Shown in pieces: positions 54,256-62,106 of a stretch of DNA of 64,000 nt. The stretch is taken from the NCBI GenBank assembly GCA_030418545.1, contig QAIB01000005.1, positions 310,001-374,000 on the forward strand, written 5' to 3'. A program made the position numbers and the translations under genes. Positions within the stretch are counted from its first letter, which is position 1, and every line of letters starts with the position of its first letter. The stretch comes from Xenophilus aerolatus. Its GTDB lineage: Bacteria; Pseudomonadota; Gammaproteobacteria; Burkholderiales; Burkholderiaceae_C. The notes below the pieces were generated by a model that saw only the letters and a program-made list of their open reading frames with translations, had not been told where the DNA came from and ran no database searches.

Positions 54256-54912
54256 ATGCCAACTCCGGAGTACTGTCTTTTTAGGATCGACTGGTGGCCG
54301 ATGTGCATGACAAAGGCAGAGTGGTCGGGGTGGGTGCAAGCCTTTGGTGCTGTCGTTGCCATCATCGCCACAGCTTCGATCGCGTGGTGGCAAATCCGCA
54401 GGATTGCAGCTGAGGCAGCCGAACAAAGGCGCCTCACTGACAAGCACAAGCTCCTCGCGCTGAGTCACCTGCTGCGTCGCGTCGAGACGACTTTGGCCAT
54501 CAGCTATTCGGCTGTTCAGGAACGCGGGCAGCAGCAAATCAAATTCTCGGTACCCGACCTCGACGCGGCATCTGAAGTACTCCACAGTATTTCGCCTTTC
54601 GACGTTCCGGGTTCCCAGACGTATGGGCGAATGCAGGTTGCGCTGAGAGCGCTCGCAGTGATGCGCAACTACGGGCGCAACTACGCTGGCAACGAACATG
54701 AAACTGATGCGGCGGCGCTGAAAGTCATCCACCTCGCAGGCGAATATTTCATGCACGCGTTTGATGTCTGCATTGCAGAGGCCGTGGCGCTCAGTCGTCC
54801 CTCCGATCCGGGCTTTTGGCAACCGGAGTGGCGTCTCGGACCATGGCGGACCGCTCAGGCTGGTAAGCAAGACTCTCAAGCTGCGACCCTTTCCAGCCCG
54901 CTATCCCGGTAG
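54256..54912 (+). CDS. Single-span membrane protein, plus-strand cassette gene 3
   Basis: 218 residues. One membrane span near residue 28-46 (WVQAFGAVVAIIATASIAWW) followed by a long cytoplasmic helical domain (HKLLALSHLLRRVETTLAISY). Codon use looks less GC-rich than in its neighbours. No family recognised; the topology would suit an exclusion or defence protein. Its end overlaps the convergent methyltransferase by 37 nt. Confidence 0.6.
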   Translation: MPTPEYCLFRIDWWPMCMTKAEWSGWVQAFGAVVAIIATASIAWWQIRRIAAEAAEQRRLTDKHKLLALSHLLRRVETTLAISYSAVQERGQQQIKFSVPDLDAASEVLHSISPFDVPGSQTYGRMQVALRALAVMRNYGRNYAGNEHETDAAALKVIHLAGEYFMHAFDVCIAEAVALSRPSDPGFWQPEWRLGPWRTAQAGKQDSQAATLSSPLSR

Positions 54913-56570
54913 TTCGCTGCCACGATCGCGCGCGCCAACGGCGGGCACACGCTGTTGCCGCACATGCGAACCTGCGCGGTCTTCGTCAGCGGCTCGCCGC
55001 GCGCGCCGTGGTCGATCTGGTAGGTGTCGGGGAAGCCTTGGGCGCGGTACAGCTCGCGCGGTGAGAGCATGCGCAGGCCGATGTCCACGATGGCGTACTG
55101 CTCGCCGTGAACGGTGACCAGCGCGAATCGGTCCTTCGTGGTGACGGTGTGCAGCGGCTCGGCCAGCTGCGGGTCCTGGTCGGTGCCGTAGTACTTCAGC
55201 AGGAAGGCGCGCACCTCGGCGAAGTGCTGGCCCTGGGCGCTGACCGTGTGCAGCGGTTCGTCGGTCGCCTGCGCGGTGCTGGTGCCGCGGAGCTTCACCA
55301 GGTTGCTGGTGACCACGCCCAGTGGCGCGGCGCCGCCCGGCCGCTTCACGTGGCCGTTGGCTGTCACGGTGTGCAGCGGCTCGCGCGCGTCGTGGCCCGT
55401 GCTGCCGGTTCGGAACTTCGTGATGTGCGCGGTCACCAGGCTGTGATGGTCCACGCTCGTGACGGTGCCAATCGGCTCTGCCGCCTCGCTGCCGACCACG
55501 CCGGTGTAGTGCTTGGCCAGGAAGGCGGCCACCAGCGCATGCTTCTGCCCGTCGACGGCGGTGCCGAGTGGCTTCTCGAGGCCAGGCACGCGCGGAGCCT
55601 GGCCGGGCCGCTCGCCGTAGCCGGTCTGCACCAGGGTTGGGATGACCAATGCGTGGTTGCCGCCGCCGGCGTGGATCGTGCGGATGGGCTCGCCGATGCC
55701 ATGCGACCGGCTGCCTGCTCGGTCCGCATGCTCGCCATGCGCCAGGCCGACGATGAACGGCTCGGCCGCGTCCACCACGTAGCGCATGACGCCCTTTGCC
55801 ACGCGGCGCAGGGTGGCGTCCGCCAGCGGGCGAGAGCGCTCGAAGATCGACGGGCACGGGATCGTCCAGTCGATGCACTCAGCCGCGGTGCGCCAGGGCG
55901 GCAGCTTCTTCGCCTTCACCGGCAGGGTGCCGGGCTTGCCATGCGTCGGCTCGGGCCACACGATGGGCAGGCCGTCGCAGCGCGCGACCAGGAACAGGCG
56001 CTTGCGGATGGTGGGCGTGCCGTAGTCGCTGGCGCGCAGTTCGCGCCACTCCACCACGTAGCCGAAGGAGCGCAGCGCGGCGAGCCATTCGTTGAACGTC
56101 TCGCCCTTGCGCAGCGGACAGGGCCGATCGTCGTCGCCAAGAGGGCCCCAGGTCTGGAATTCCTCGACGTTCTCCAGGCAGATGACGCGAGGCTTCGCCC
56201 CGGGGTCGCATTCGGCGAGGCGACGAATCCATGCCACCACCACCCAGGCCAGGCCGCGAATCTTCTTCGACACCGGCTTGCCGCCCTTCGCCTTGGAGAA
56301 ATGCTTGCAGTCGGGTGAGGCCCACAGCAAGCCGACCGGCTGGCCGCCGGTGACTTCCACGGGGTCCACCTCGAACACGTCGCTGATGAAGTGGCGGGTC
56401 TGCGGGTGGTTGACGGTGTGCAGCGACACCGCTTCGGGGTCGTGGTTGACCGCGATGTCGACGTGCCGGCCGATGGCCTGCTCGATGCCGGTGCTGGCGC
56501 CGCCGCCGCCGGCGAACAGGTCCACGACGAGCTCGGACGCGATAGGCAGGACGAATTGCGGTGTCAGCAT
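54876..56570 (-). CDS. DNA cytosine-5 methyltransferase with EPLHTVT repeats
   Basis: 564 residues. Motif I DLFAGGGGAS (17-26), motif IV SPDCKHFSKAKGG with Cys87 as the nucleophile, motif VI CLENVEEF and the late motifs CGNSVCPPLARAI. Between motifs VIII and IX (about residues 290-500) are about seven copies of a 25-35 residue unit centred on EPLHTVT (EPIRTIHA, EPIGTVTS, EPLHTVSA and so on) in place of an ordinary recognition domain. It probably modifies phage DNA against host restriction. No matching restriction gene is seen. Confidence 0.9.
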   Translation of the reverse strand: MLTPQFVLPIASELVVDLFAGGGGASTGIEQAIGRHVDIAVNHDPEAVSLHTVNHPQTRHFISDVFEVDPVEVTGGQPVGLLWASPDCKHFSKAKGGKPVSKKIRGLAWVVVAWIRRLAECDPGAKPRVICLENVEEFQTWGPLGDDDRPCPLRKGETFNEWLAALRSFGYVVEWRELRASDYGTPTIRKRLFLVARCDGLPIVWPEPTHGKPGTLPVKAKKLPPWRTAAECIDWTIPCPSIFERSRPLADATLRRVAKGVMRYVVDAAEPFIVGLAHGEHADRAGSRSHGIGEPIRTIHAGGGNHALVIPTLVQTGYGERPGQAPRVPGLEKPLGTAVDGQKHALVAAFLAKHYTGVVGSEAAEPIGTVTSVDHHSLVTAHITKFRTGSTGHDAREPLHTVTANGHVKRPGGAAPLGVVTSNLVKLRGTSTAQATDEPLHTVSAQGQHFAEVRAFLLKYYGTDQDPQLAEPLHTVTTKDRFALVTVHGEQYAIVDIGLRMLSPRELYRAQGFPDTYQIDHGARGEPLTKTAQVRMCGNSVCPPLARAIVAANYRDSGLERVAA

Positions 56571-57085
56571 GCCCGGTCCCCCAGGTACTTACGCCACGGA
56601 ACGATCCGGCCGCCCACCTTGAACCCCCACCCCTGCGACTCACCCCAGGTGAAGAACAGCGTGTAGGCGCCGCCGGCCGACACCTCGGTGATGCGGTGGC
56701 ACACGCTGGGCGCGATGGCCTGCGTGAAGCCGCGCAAGCGCAGGCGGGCGCCGCGGTACTCTTCGCGCCGCTCCTCGAGGTAGCCGCCGCGCAGGATGAT
56801 CGAGCGGGCATCCCAAGGGTGGTTGTGCTCGTGCGCATCGTCGTCTGGGCGCACGATGTGGTGCACGCGGATGCTGGGCAGCCTGCGCCAGCGCGCAGGC
56901 AATTGGTTGCCGTCGGCGTCCTTACGGTAGGGGTTGAACAGCCACCAGCGGGCCATGTACAGGTCGTCGCTGCTGCGCCCAGTGATGGCGTAGTACGGCG
57001 TGCGTTGGGCGCGGCGAATGAGCCATGCAGCCACCGGTCGGCGCGAGGCGATGAAGGCGGCGAGGCGCCAGAGGATGGATTTCAT
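56564..57085 (-). CDS. Cupin-like phage protein
   Basis: 173 residues. IRVHHIVRPDDDAHEHNHPWD gives three histidines (85, 87, 89) in a cupin-like HxHxH arrangement, followed by a beta-rich region (IILRGGYLEERRE and YTLFFTWG). Metal binding is likely; the substrate is unknown. The start overlaps the upstream methyltransferase stop by 4 nt, and the stop overlaps the downstream one by 7 nt. Confidence 0.65.
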   Translation of the reverse strand: MKSILWRLAAFIASRRPVAAWLIRRAQRTPYYAITGRSSDDLYMARWWLFNPYRKDADGNQLPARWRRLPSIRVHHIVRPDDDAHEHNHPWDARSIILRGGYLEERREEYRGARLRLRGFTQAIAPSVCHRITEVSAGGAYTLFFTWGESQGWGFKVGGRIVPWRKYLGDRAC

Positions 57086-57843
57086 GCTGCCTCCCGGAGG
57101 AGCGATGGCTGCCGCTGGCGCTCCGCCTGCATGCGTCTGCAATCGGGGTTGAGCTCGCACGCCGCCCACTGCATACCCAGCATCTCGGCGGCGATGCCCG
57201 TGGAGATGCTGCCGGCGAAGGGATCAATCACGACGCCGCCCGGCGGCACGCTGTAGCGCAGTAGTGGGGCCAGGATGCCGAGCGGCTTTTGTGTCGGGTG
57301 GACAGCATTGCCGTGCTCGTTCGGCACAAAAATCACGCTGGTGGCCAGCTTCGGGCCACCGTCTTCGCTGACATAGGTGCTCGCCTCGCCGGATGCAATC
57401 GCGCGCGTATGCGTTGGCTTGGTCTTGCGGCGCACCGTCTTGCCGACCGCGTCGTGGGTGAACTGCGGCCGGTGGTAAACATCGGCCCAAGCGCCGCGGT
57501 AGAACATGACCGCGTGCTCGTGGACGCGACGGAAGCGGTCGGCGTGGAACCCCGTGCCGTTTTGCTTCTCCCACACGACATCCTGGCTGTAGCGGAAGCC
57601 GTGTGCCTCCATCTCTGCGAAGACGGTGGCGAGGTAGCGCATCGAGCCGAAGACCCAGACCGACGCGGCCGGCTTCAGCACGCGCGCAACCTGCGCCATC
57701 CAGCCATCGCAGCGGCGGTCCCACTCGAGCGACGTGTCACCGTAGGGCGGATCGGTCACGCAGGCGTCGACGGAAGCGTCCGGCCACGCGGCCATGAGCT
57801 CGCGGCAGTCGCCCCAGTGGCAGCGGTTGAGCCAGTCGCTCAT
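57082..57843 (-). CDS. DNA N4-cytosine or N6-adenine methyltransferase
   Basis: 253 residues. The catalytic DPPY is at 31-34 and the SAM-binding DPFAGSISTGIAAEMLG is near the C-terminus (the order of the beta group), with HPTQKPLGILAPLL just before it. It methylates an amino group on adenine or cytosine; the specificity cannot be told. Second methyltransferase gene of the prophage, probably acting on phage DNA. Confidence 0.9.
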   Translation of the reverse strand: MSDWLNRCHWGDCRELMAAWPDASVDACVTDPPYGDTSLEWDRRCDGWMAQVARVLKPAASVWVFGSMRYLATVFAEMEAHGFRYSQDVVWEKQNGTGFHADRFRRVHEHAVMFYRGAWADVYHRPQFTHDAVGKTVRRKTKPTHTRAIASGEASTYVSEDGGPKLATSVIFVPNEHGNAVHPTQKPLGILAPLLRYSVPPGGVVIDPFAGSISTGIAAEMLGMQWAACELNPDCRRMQAERQRQPSLLREAA

Positions 57844-58244
57844 GCTGCGAATCCCCGCGGCCACACCAGCTGCCCGCCGATGCGACTCGGATGCCGGAAG
57901 GCGTCGTACGCGCCCGGCCGCTGGCAGGTCTGGCCGAGCTCTGCGCCCTCATAGGTGCCCGACGGCCCGTGACGGCGATGCGCGGCGGGCGCGCCGCCCT
58001 GCGCGGCCTCGCGCCGGTGACGCGCCAGCGCCGCGCGCCCGCTCGGGGTGATGGTGTAGTGCGCCAGCGCGCCCTGGCCGGCAGCGTGCCCGATCTCGGA
58101 AGCGACCAGGCCCTGCGTGCGCAGCTGCCAGAGGTCGCCGCGCGCGGGATGGCCCGCTTGCTGCTCTATCTGCCGGCGCAGCATGGGGCCGGTGGCCTGC
58201 GCGAGGATCTGCAGGGCCTGCGCGGCAGTGGGGGTGATGCTCAT
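57840..58244 (-). CDS. Hypothetical phage protein, possible winged helix
   Basis: 134 residues. The first 75 resemble a winged-helix fold (ALQILAQATGPMLRRQIEQQ, then LRTQGLVASE and a wing ALAHYTITPSGRAAL). The C-terminal part is Gly/His-rich. A DNA-binding role is possible. Stop overlaps the methyltransferase start. Confidence 0.6.
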   Translation of the reverse strand: MSITPTAAQALQILAQATGPMLRRQIEQQAGHPARGDLWQLRTQGLVASEIGHAAGQGALAHYTITPSGRAALARHRREAAQGGAPAAHRRHGPSGTYEGAELGQTCQRPGAYDAFRHPSRIGGQLVWPRGFAA

Positions 58245-58260
58245 CGCCTTGTTCCCTGCC

Positions 58261-58956
58261 TCAGGTGCTCACGGTCAGCTTCACGCTCGACGGGGCCAGG
58301 CCGAAGTCGCGCGCGACGAACTCGGACAGCACCACGCCCTGCAGGTGGCGCACGTCGTGCAGGTTGGCGATGACGACCTCCGGTGCGAACTGGCTGCCGT
58401 CGGTGGCGCTGACGTGCGCGCCCTCGTTCTGGCCGCTGCAGCCCGGGCGGGTGACCTGCCACAGCGTGCCGCCAGCGCCGCGCAGCGAGTCGGCCTCGTT
58501 CTCGAAGCGCACGTCGGTCACGACGAAGCGCGTCTCGCCAGCGTTCTGGTACTCGACCAGGCGGGCGAGCATGGCGCGCGTCCAGTAGCGCGGATGCTGC
58601 GCGCGGCGGTACTCGGTGCCCCACCACTGGAGGATCTGGCGCGGGGAGCGTGGCGCATCGAGCCACTCGGCCGACAGTGGCGACATGTGGTCCGGCGCCG
58701 CGGCGCTGAGCGACAGCACCACGGCCGCGAGGAAGTCGCGCGGCGCGCGGCGCATGCTCAGGGCAGGCACGGGTTGGTGCTTGGTGCTCGGGTGCGCCAG
58801 GTGCACCACCTCCACGCCGAAGGCGTCGGCCACCTCGGCACGCAGCGCGTCGGCAAAGGCCAGCTTGCGAAAGCGCGCGTGCGCCACGAGGAGGTCGGCG
58901 ACGGTGTCTTTGCCTGCGCCGGCGAACCCGGTCAGGCCGATGATGTGTTGCTTCAT
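58261..58956 (-). CDS. Deoxynucleoside monophosphate kinase (phage T4 gp1-like)
   Basis: 231 residues. The P-loop GFAGAGKDTVADLL begins at residue 10 and ILQWWGTEYRRAQHPRYW and VVTDVRFENEADSLRGAGG are signatures of phage dNMP kinases. It phosphorylates dNMPs, and in phages with altered bases also modified dNMPs, for DNA synthesis. It is grouped with two DNA methyltransferases. Confidence 0.85.
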   Translation of the reverse strand: MKQHIIGLTGFAGAGKDTVADLLVAHARFRKLAFADALRAEVADAFGVEVVHLAHPSTKHQPVPALSMRRAPRDFLAAVVLSLSAAAPDHMSPLSAEWLDAPRSPRQILQWWGTEYRRAQHPRYWTRAMLARLVEYQNAGETRFVVTDVRFENEADSLRGAGGTLWQVTRPGCSGQNEGAHVSATDGSQFAPEVVIANLHDVRHLQGVVLSEFVARDFGLAPSSVKLTVST

Positions 58957-58958
58957 GG

Positions 58959-59360
58959 TCAGTGGTGAAAGTCGGCCGCGACGCCCGCCATGCGGGCGTG
59001 AGCAGCTATGTTTTCGATAGCGCTTTCGGCGCCGTGCGGGGTGGCTGGCGTGTCTTCGGGCTCGGGCCAGCGCGGGGGTGCGAGCTCGCAGCTCACGACA
59101 TGGCCGCGCAGCTCGTTGTTGGTGGCGTGCAGGCGGTCCAGCTCCAGGCGCAGGCAGTGCCCGGCGCGCAGTTGCGGGTTGGCTTGGATGAAGCGGTCGG
59201 CCTCCGGGCCGCGCCAGATGGCCGTGAAGCCTGCGACGCCCCGATGGCTCGTGCGCTCGCCGAGCGAGAACAGCCAGCCCGGCACCCAGCCGGCGGTCGG
59301 CGACACGAGGCGCACGCTGGACGGGCGGCCGCGCAGGAAGAAGATGCCGGAGGTCTTCAT
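58959..59360 (-). CDS. Hypothetical phage protein
   Basis: 133 residues, beta-rich N-terminal half (SGIFFLRGRPSSVRLVSP), no motif recognised. Its 3' end (about 60 nt) is made of a family A repeat, giving the C-terminal SAIENIAAHARMAGVAA. Confidence 0.6.
   Translation of the reverse strand: MKTSGIFFLRGRPSSVRLVSPTAGWVPGWLFSLGERTSHRGVAGFTAIWRGPEADRFIQANPQLRAGHCLRLELDRLHATNNELRGHVVSCELAPPRWPEPEDTPATPHGAESAIENIAAHARMAGVAADFHH
58973..59022 (+). repeat. Family A 50-bp repeat, copy 8, in the prophage
   Basis: 50 bp, ending GAGCAGCTATGTTTTCGATAGCG, with the left half CGACGCCCGCCATGCGGGCG. It lies within the 3' end of a phage gene. Weaker match than the chromosomal copies, but the same length and orientation. 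Confidence 0.6.
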
Positions 59361-59364
59361 GGGG

Positions 59365-59670
59365 TCAGCTCCAGTGGTGGCGGGTCAGGGAAACCCAGGC
59401 CGCGGCGGCGATGCCGGCGGCGACCACGGCTCCGACCGCGAATACGGCGATGGCCGCGCGGGCGCGGTGCCTGGCCTGGCGCAGCAGGCTCTCCAGCGGG
59501 TCGGCGATCGGGTCGTGGCCCAGCGTGCCGCGCGTGCTGTCGAGCAGCTCGTTGTGGCGGTCGCGCTCGGCCTGGATGTGCTCGGGCGGCACGAAGGACG
59601 GGTCGCCGTTGAGCGGTGCGTGCGCGCTGAGCAGCGTGTCGAAGTCAACCGGGTGCGGCGCGCGGCTCAC
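59365..59670 (-). CDS. Small phage membrane protein
   Basis: 101 residues, soluble N-terminus and one C-terminal transmembrane span (AIAVFAVGAVVAAGIAAAAW), a tail-anchored layout. Function unknown; its stop is 4 nt upstream of the next gene. Confidence 0.6.
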   Translation of the reverse strand: MSRAPHPVDFDTLLSAHAPLNGDPSFVPPEHIQAERDRHNELLDSTRGTLGHDPIADPLESLLRQARHRARAAIAVFAVGAVVAAGIAAAAWVSLTRHHWS

Positions 59671-59855
59671 AGCAGCGATCCTTGCCGGTCGTCGGCGTCT
59701 GCACGGCGCTGCGCTGCCTGGGCCCGCTTGATGGTCTTGCGGATGTCGGTGGCGCAGGCCGGCACGTACTTGAAGCGGCGGTCCATGAGGCCGCCGACGG
59801 GCTTGGTGCCAGGGATGGCAGGCACGAGCGCCGGGCGGGGCGTGCTCGGGATCAT
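59667..59855 (-). CDS. Small basic phage protein
   Basis: 62 residues starting MIPSTPRPALVPAIPG and ending with a Lys/Arg-rich helix (IRKTIKRAQAAQRRADADDR). No family recognised. 4-nt overlap with both neighbours. Confidence 0.55.
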   Translation of the reverse strand: MIPSTPRPALVPAIPGTKPVGGLMDRRFKYVPACATDIRKTIKRAQAAQRRADADDRQGSLL

Positions 59856-59947
59856 GTCGACCACCCGTAGGCGAGCTGCGCGGCGAAGCCGACCACGAGT
59901 GCAGCCGACACGAGGAAGGGCAGGGTGCGGCGAAGCACTGCGGTCAT
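59852..59947 (-). CDS. Tiny phage membrane peptide
   Basis: 31 residues with a single span (TLPFLVSAALVVGFAAQLAY). ATGA overlaps at both ends are the support. Confidence 0.5.
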   Translation of the reverse strand: MTAVLRRTLPFLVSAALVVGFAAQLAYGWST

Positions 59948-60147
59948 GCCGCACCTCGCACATGCTCGATCTGCCAATCCCCGTGGCGGCTCTCGCCGCG
60001 CACGATGCCGGCGAGGCGGCTGTAGGCTACCGTCACGCCCTGTCCGCGCTGCTGGAGCATCCGCGCGGCGCGCAGCATGCCGGCGGCCGCGCTGCGGCTG
60101 ATGGGGCGGGCGGCGCCGACGGTGCAAAGCTGCAGCGCGGCCTTCAC
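59944..60147 (-). CDS. Small hypothetical phage protein
   Basis: 67 residues, GTG start overlapping the previous stop (GTGA). Basic and helical, with RAARMLQQRGQGVTVAYSRL in the middle. No family recognised. Confidence 0.55.
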   Translation of the reverse strand: MKAALQLCTVGAARPISRSAAAGMLRAARMLQQRGQGVTVAYSRLAGIVRGESRHGDWQIEHVRGAA

Positions 60148-60431
60148 GCAGCACCTCGCGCGGCGGCGTTGAGGCTGTCGATGTCTCGGTTCAGGCTGGT
60201 TGCCAGCTGCGAGAACGCGTTGGCGGCGGGCGGTACCGCGGGCAGCTGGGTTTCGCGTGGAACAACCGGCGCATCGACGATGCCGTCGATGGTCAGGCGG
60301 CCGCTGCGCAGCGCCTTGTCGGCCGTTGGCACGGGCATCGCCTGCCAGCACATGCAGGCGCCAGGGCGGCGGTAGAACGCCTGGCGCCGTGCGCCGCGCA
60401 GGCGGATCCAGATTTCGACGGCCTGCGCCAT
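60144..60431 (-). CDS. Hypothetical phage protein
   Basis: 95 residues. The N-terminal AVEIWIRLRGARRQAFYRRPGAC is strongly basic; the tail is Ala-rich and helical. It might bind nucleic acid. Function unknown. Confidence 0.55.
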   Translation of the reverse strand: MAQAVEIWIRLRGARRQAFYRRPGACMCWQAMPVPTADKALRSGRLTIDGIVDAPVVPRETQLPAVPPAANAFSQLATSLNRDIDSLNAAARGAA

Positions 60432-60432
60432 G

Positions 60433-60639
60433 TCAGGCCTCGACCGGCTCGACGCGCTCCACGCTGACGACCGGGCTTCCGGTCACATGCTGGGCGGCGC
60501 GGTGGGCGTGTTCGCCGTTGGCGGCTTTGACCTGCACGAAGGGCAGGACGCCGTTGTCGCTGGCGATGGGATGGCCGAAGCCATCGCGGGGGGTGAAGAA
60601 GCAGCGGTAGCTGCGTGAGGGGGAAATTTGCACGTCCAT
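60433..60639 (-). CDS. Hypothetical phage protein, first gene of the left early operon
   Basis: 68 residues (MDVQISPSRSYRCFFTPRDG...). No motif recognised. It lies directly downstream of an operator cluster (60664-60703), so it is probably the first gene controlled by the repressor in the leftward operon. Confidence 0.55.
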   Translation of the reverse strand: MDVQISPSRSYRCFFTPRDGFGHPIASDNGVLPFVQVKAANGEHAHRAAQHVTGSPVVSVERVEPVEA

Positions 60640-60663
60640 CTCCGTGTTGAGACGGACGTGAAT

Positions 60664-60703
60664 TTAGCGAAGCGCTAATCGTTAGTCAATAGCGTAACGC
60701 TAA
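60664..60703. promoter_or_regulatory. Repressor operator cluster, left
   Basis: TTAGCG-AAG-CGCTAA (60664-60678) is a perfect 6-bp-arm palindrome; ATAGCG-TAA-CGCTAA (60689-60703) has one mismatch. A further TTAGCG half-site is at 60722. The sequences match the operators next to the repressor gene (62032, 62080), so the same protein should bind both. The AT-rich context suits the leftward early promoter. Confidence 0.75.
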
Positions 60704-60759
60704 TTAAGCCTGCCCTAGCCGTTAGCGTTCGCCCCGAGGTGTGGCACGGCGGCACGGTG

Positions 60760-60999
60760 TCATCGGCGAAACCGCGCTGGCTCGCACCAAAACCTCGTAG
60801 CGACGCCGTGCTGGCGAGAAAAGAGGTCGGCCGCTGTGTTGCAGTTGTCTTGGTTGTAGTTGCCGCCCTCAGTTGCATCGAAGGTGGCCACGTGGATCCG
60901 CAATGACCGGTCCAGCGGGCTATTTCGATAAAGGGTGTAGGCGCCGTCAGCGTGCGCAGACGCGCACACCAGCATCGCGAGCACGGTGGCTACTCGCAT
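60760..60999 (-). CDS. Small secreted phage-region protein
   Basis: 79 residues. Signal peptide about 1-18 (VATVLAMLVCASAHA), then a short polar domain with two cysteines (DNCNTAADLF and RFWCEPARF). Co-transcribed with the lipoprotein upstream (10-nt overlap). Function unknown, possibly a lysogenic-conversion product. Confidence 0.65.
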   Translation of the reverse strand: MRVATVLAMLVCASAHADGAYTLYRNSPLDRSLRIHVATFDATEGGNYNQDNCNTAADLFSRQHGVATRFWCEPARFRR

Positions 61000-61268
61000 T
61001 TGAAGAGCACTTCGGCTTCTGGCCAGCCGCCCGCCATGCGGGCCTGGGTCTCTTTGACGTCGATGACTCGAGCCTGCTTATTGCTGCGACGGCAGAAATC
61101 ATTGGCTTCGCCGATCGCGGCCGTCTTGAGGCTGGCGGTTGTGACCCAGCCGCCGCTGCCTTGGTGCGCGACTTTGTGCAGGTCGTCGGAGAGCGGCACA
61201 ACGCCTGTGGTGGGCACGGCGCAGCCCGCAACGCCACAGGCGAGCGCCATGCCGAGTCCAAGCTTCAT
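60990..61268 (-). CDS. Small lipoprotein of the prophage
   Basis: 92 residues, signal GMALACGVAGC with the lipid site at Cys16. A short domain follows with two cysteines (EANDFCRRSN and VLFKCE) and the N-terminal HKVAHQGSGGWVTTA. It directly follows the repressor gene, so it is expressed in the lysogen. Function unknown. Confidence 0.65.
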   Translation of the reverse strand: MKLGLGMALACGVAGCAVPTTGVVPLSDDLHKVAHQGSGGWVTTASLKTAAIGEANDFCRRSNKQARVIDVKETQARMAGGWPEAEVLFKCE

Positions 61269-62020
61269 CACATCTTTCTCCCGTTCCAAGCCCAGACCAC
61301 CCGCCCACGCACCTGCACAGCGTTGGTCCCGTTCAGTACGTCGACCGTTTTCACGGTCGGGTTGTCGCTGCTGATCTCGAATGCGCCGTCCATCCGCTGC
61401 CTCACGCGCTTGATGTAAATGCGGTCGTTGGCCTCGAGTACGTACACGCCGTCGATCTTCGGATCTTGCACGCCGACATCGACCAGCAGCACGTCGCCGT
61501 CGATAAAGGTCGGCTCCATGGAGTCGCCGTAACCGTGGATGAACCGCAGGTTCTCCAGTGCCGTGGGCTTGATGGTGCGCGCCACCCACTGCGGCGAGAC
61601 TGTCAGGCGTCCGACGACGACCTCGTCGTGCATTTGCTCAGTGCCCGGGCCCATGCTGCCGGCGTTGGCCAGCACTGGAATGCTCAGGTGTTCGAACCCT
61701 GGCAGATAGTCCGTGCCGGGCACGTCAGTACGCACGACCGCTGCGGCCACAGCTGCGGGCAGCGCTTCCACTTCGTCCTCGCCGACTGGCTGGTCCATCC
61801 AGCCCTCGGGCAGGCCCAGGCGCTCCTCGATCGCGCGCGCGGTCTTGCGCGCCAGCGCCCGCGGCAGCCCAGTCTTCGAGTCCTTGGAGGCATTGATCCA
61901 CTGCGCCAACTGCGCGGGCGACTTCTCGATGAGGTTGGCAAGTACGACCTGGCGCCCCTTGCCATGTGTTTGCACCAGAAGCCTGAGGCGCTGCCGGTAT
62001 ATCTCTTCGATGGAAAGCAT
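61268..62020 (-). CDS. LexA/CI-type phage repressor with S24 peptidase domain
   Basis: 250 residues from MLSIEEIYRQRLRLL. N-terminal HTH domain (about 1-70), linker, then a self-cleavage domain: Ala120-Gly121 in ANAGSM is the likely cleavage bond, Ser167 (GYGDSMEP) the nucleophile and Lys204 (YIKRVRQ) the base. It should hold lysogeny by binding TTAGCG-N3-CGCTAA sites and cleave itself when RecA is activated. It is divergent from a YdaS/Cro-like gene. Confidence 0.9.
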   Translation of the reverse strand: MLSIEEIYRQRLRLLVQTHGKGRQVVLANLIEKSPAQLAQWINASKDSKTGLPRALARKTARAIEERLGLPEGWMDQPVGEDEVEALPAAVAAAVVRTDVPGTDYLPGFEHLSIPVLANAGSMGPGTEQMHDEVVVGRLTVSPQWVARTIKPTALENLRFIHGYGDSMEPTFIDGDVLLVDVGVQDPKIDGVYVLEANDRIYIKRVRQRMDGAFEISSDNPTVKTVDVLNGTNAVQVRGRVVWAWNGRKM

Positions 62021-62031
62021 CGAAGGATTCT

Positions 62032-62094
62032 TTAGCGTGCTGCTAAGAACTGGAATTCGCACGGCGCTATTGACGACCATTAGCGCGGCGCTAA
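62032..62094. promoter_or_regulatory. Repressor operators and rightward promoter at the lysis-lysogeny switch
   Basis: TTAGCG-TGC-TGCTAA (62032-62046, one mismatch) lies near the repressor start. TTAGCG-CGG-CGCTAA (62080-62094, perfect) falls between a -35 TTGACG (62070) and a -10 TAAATA (62092). A half-site with GCGCTA is at 62064. Binding would block the rightward promoter. Confidence 0.75.
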
Positions 62095-62106
62095 ATAATT
62101 CGATCC

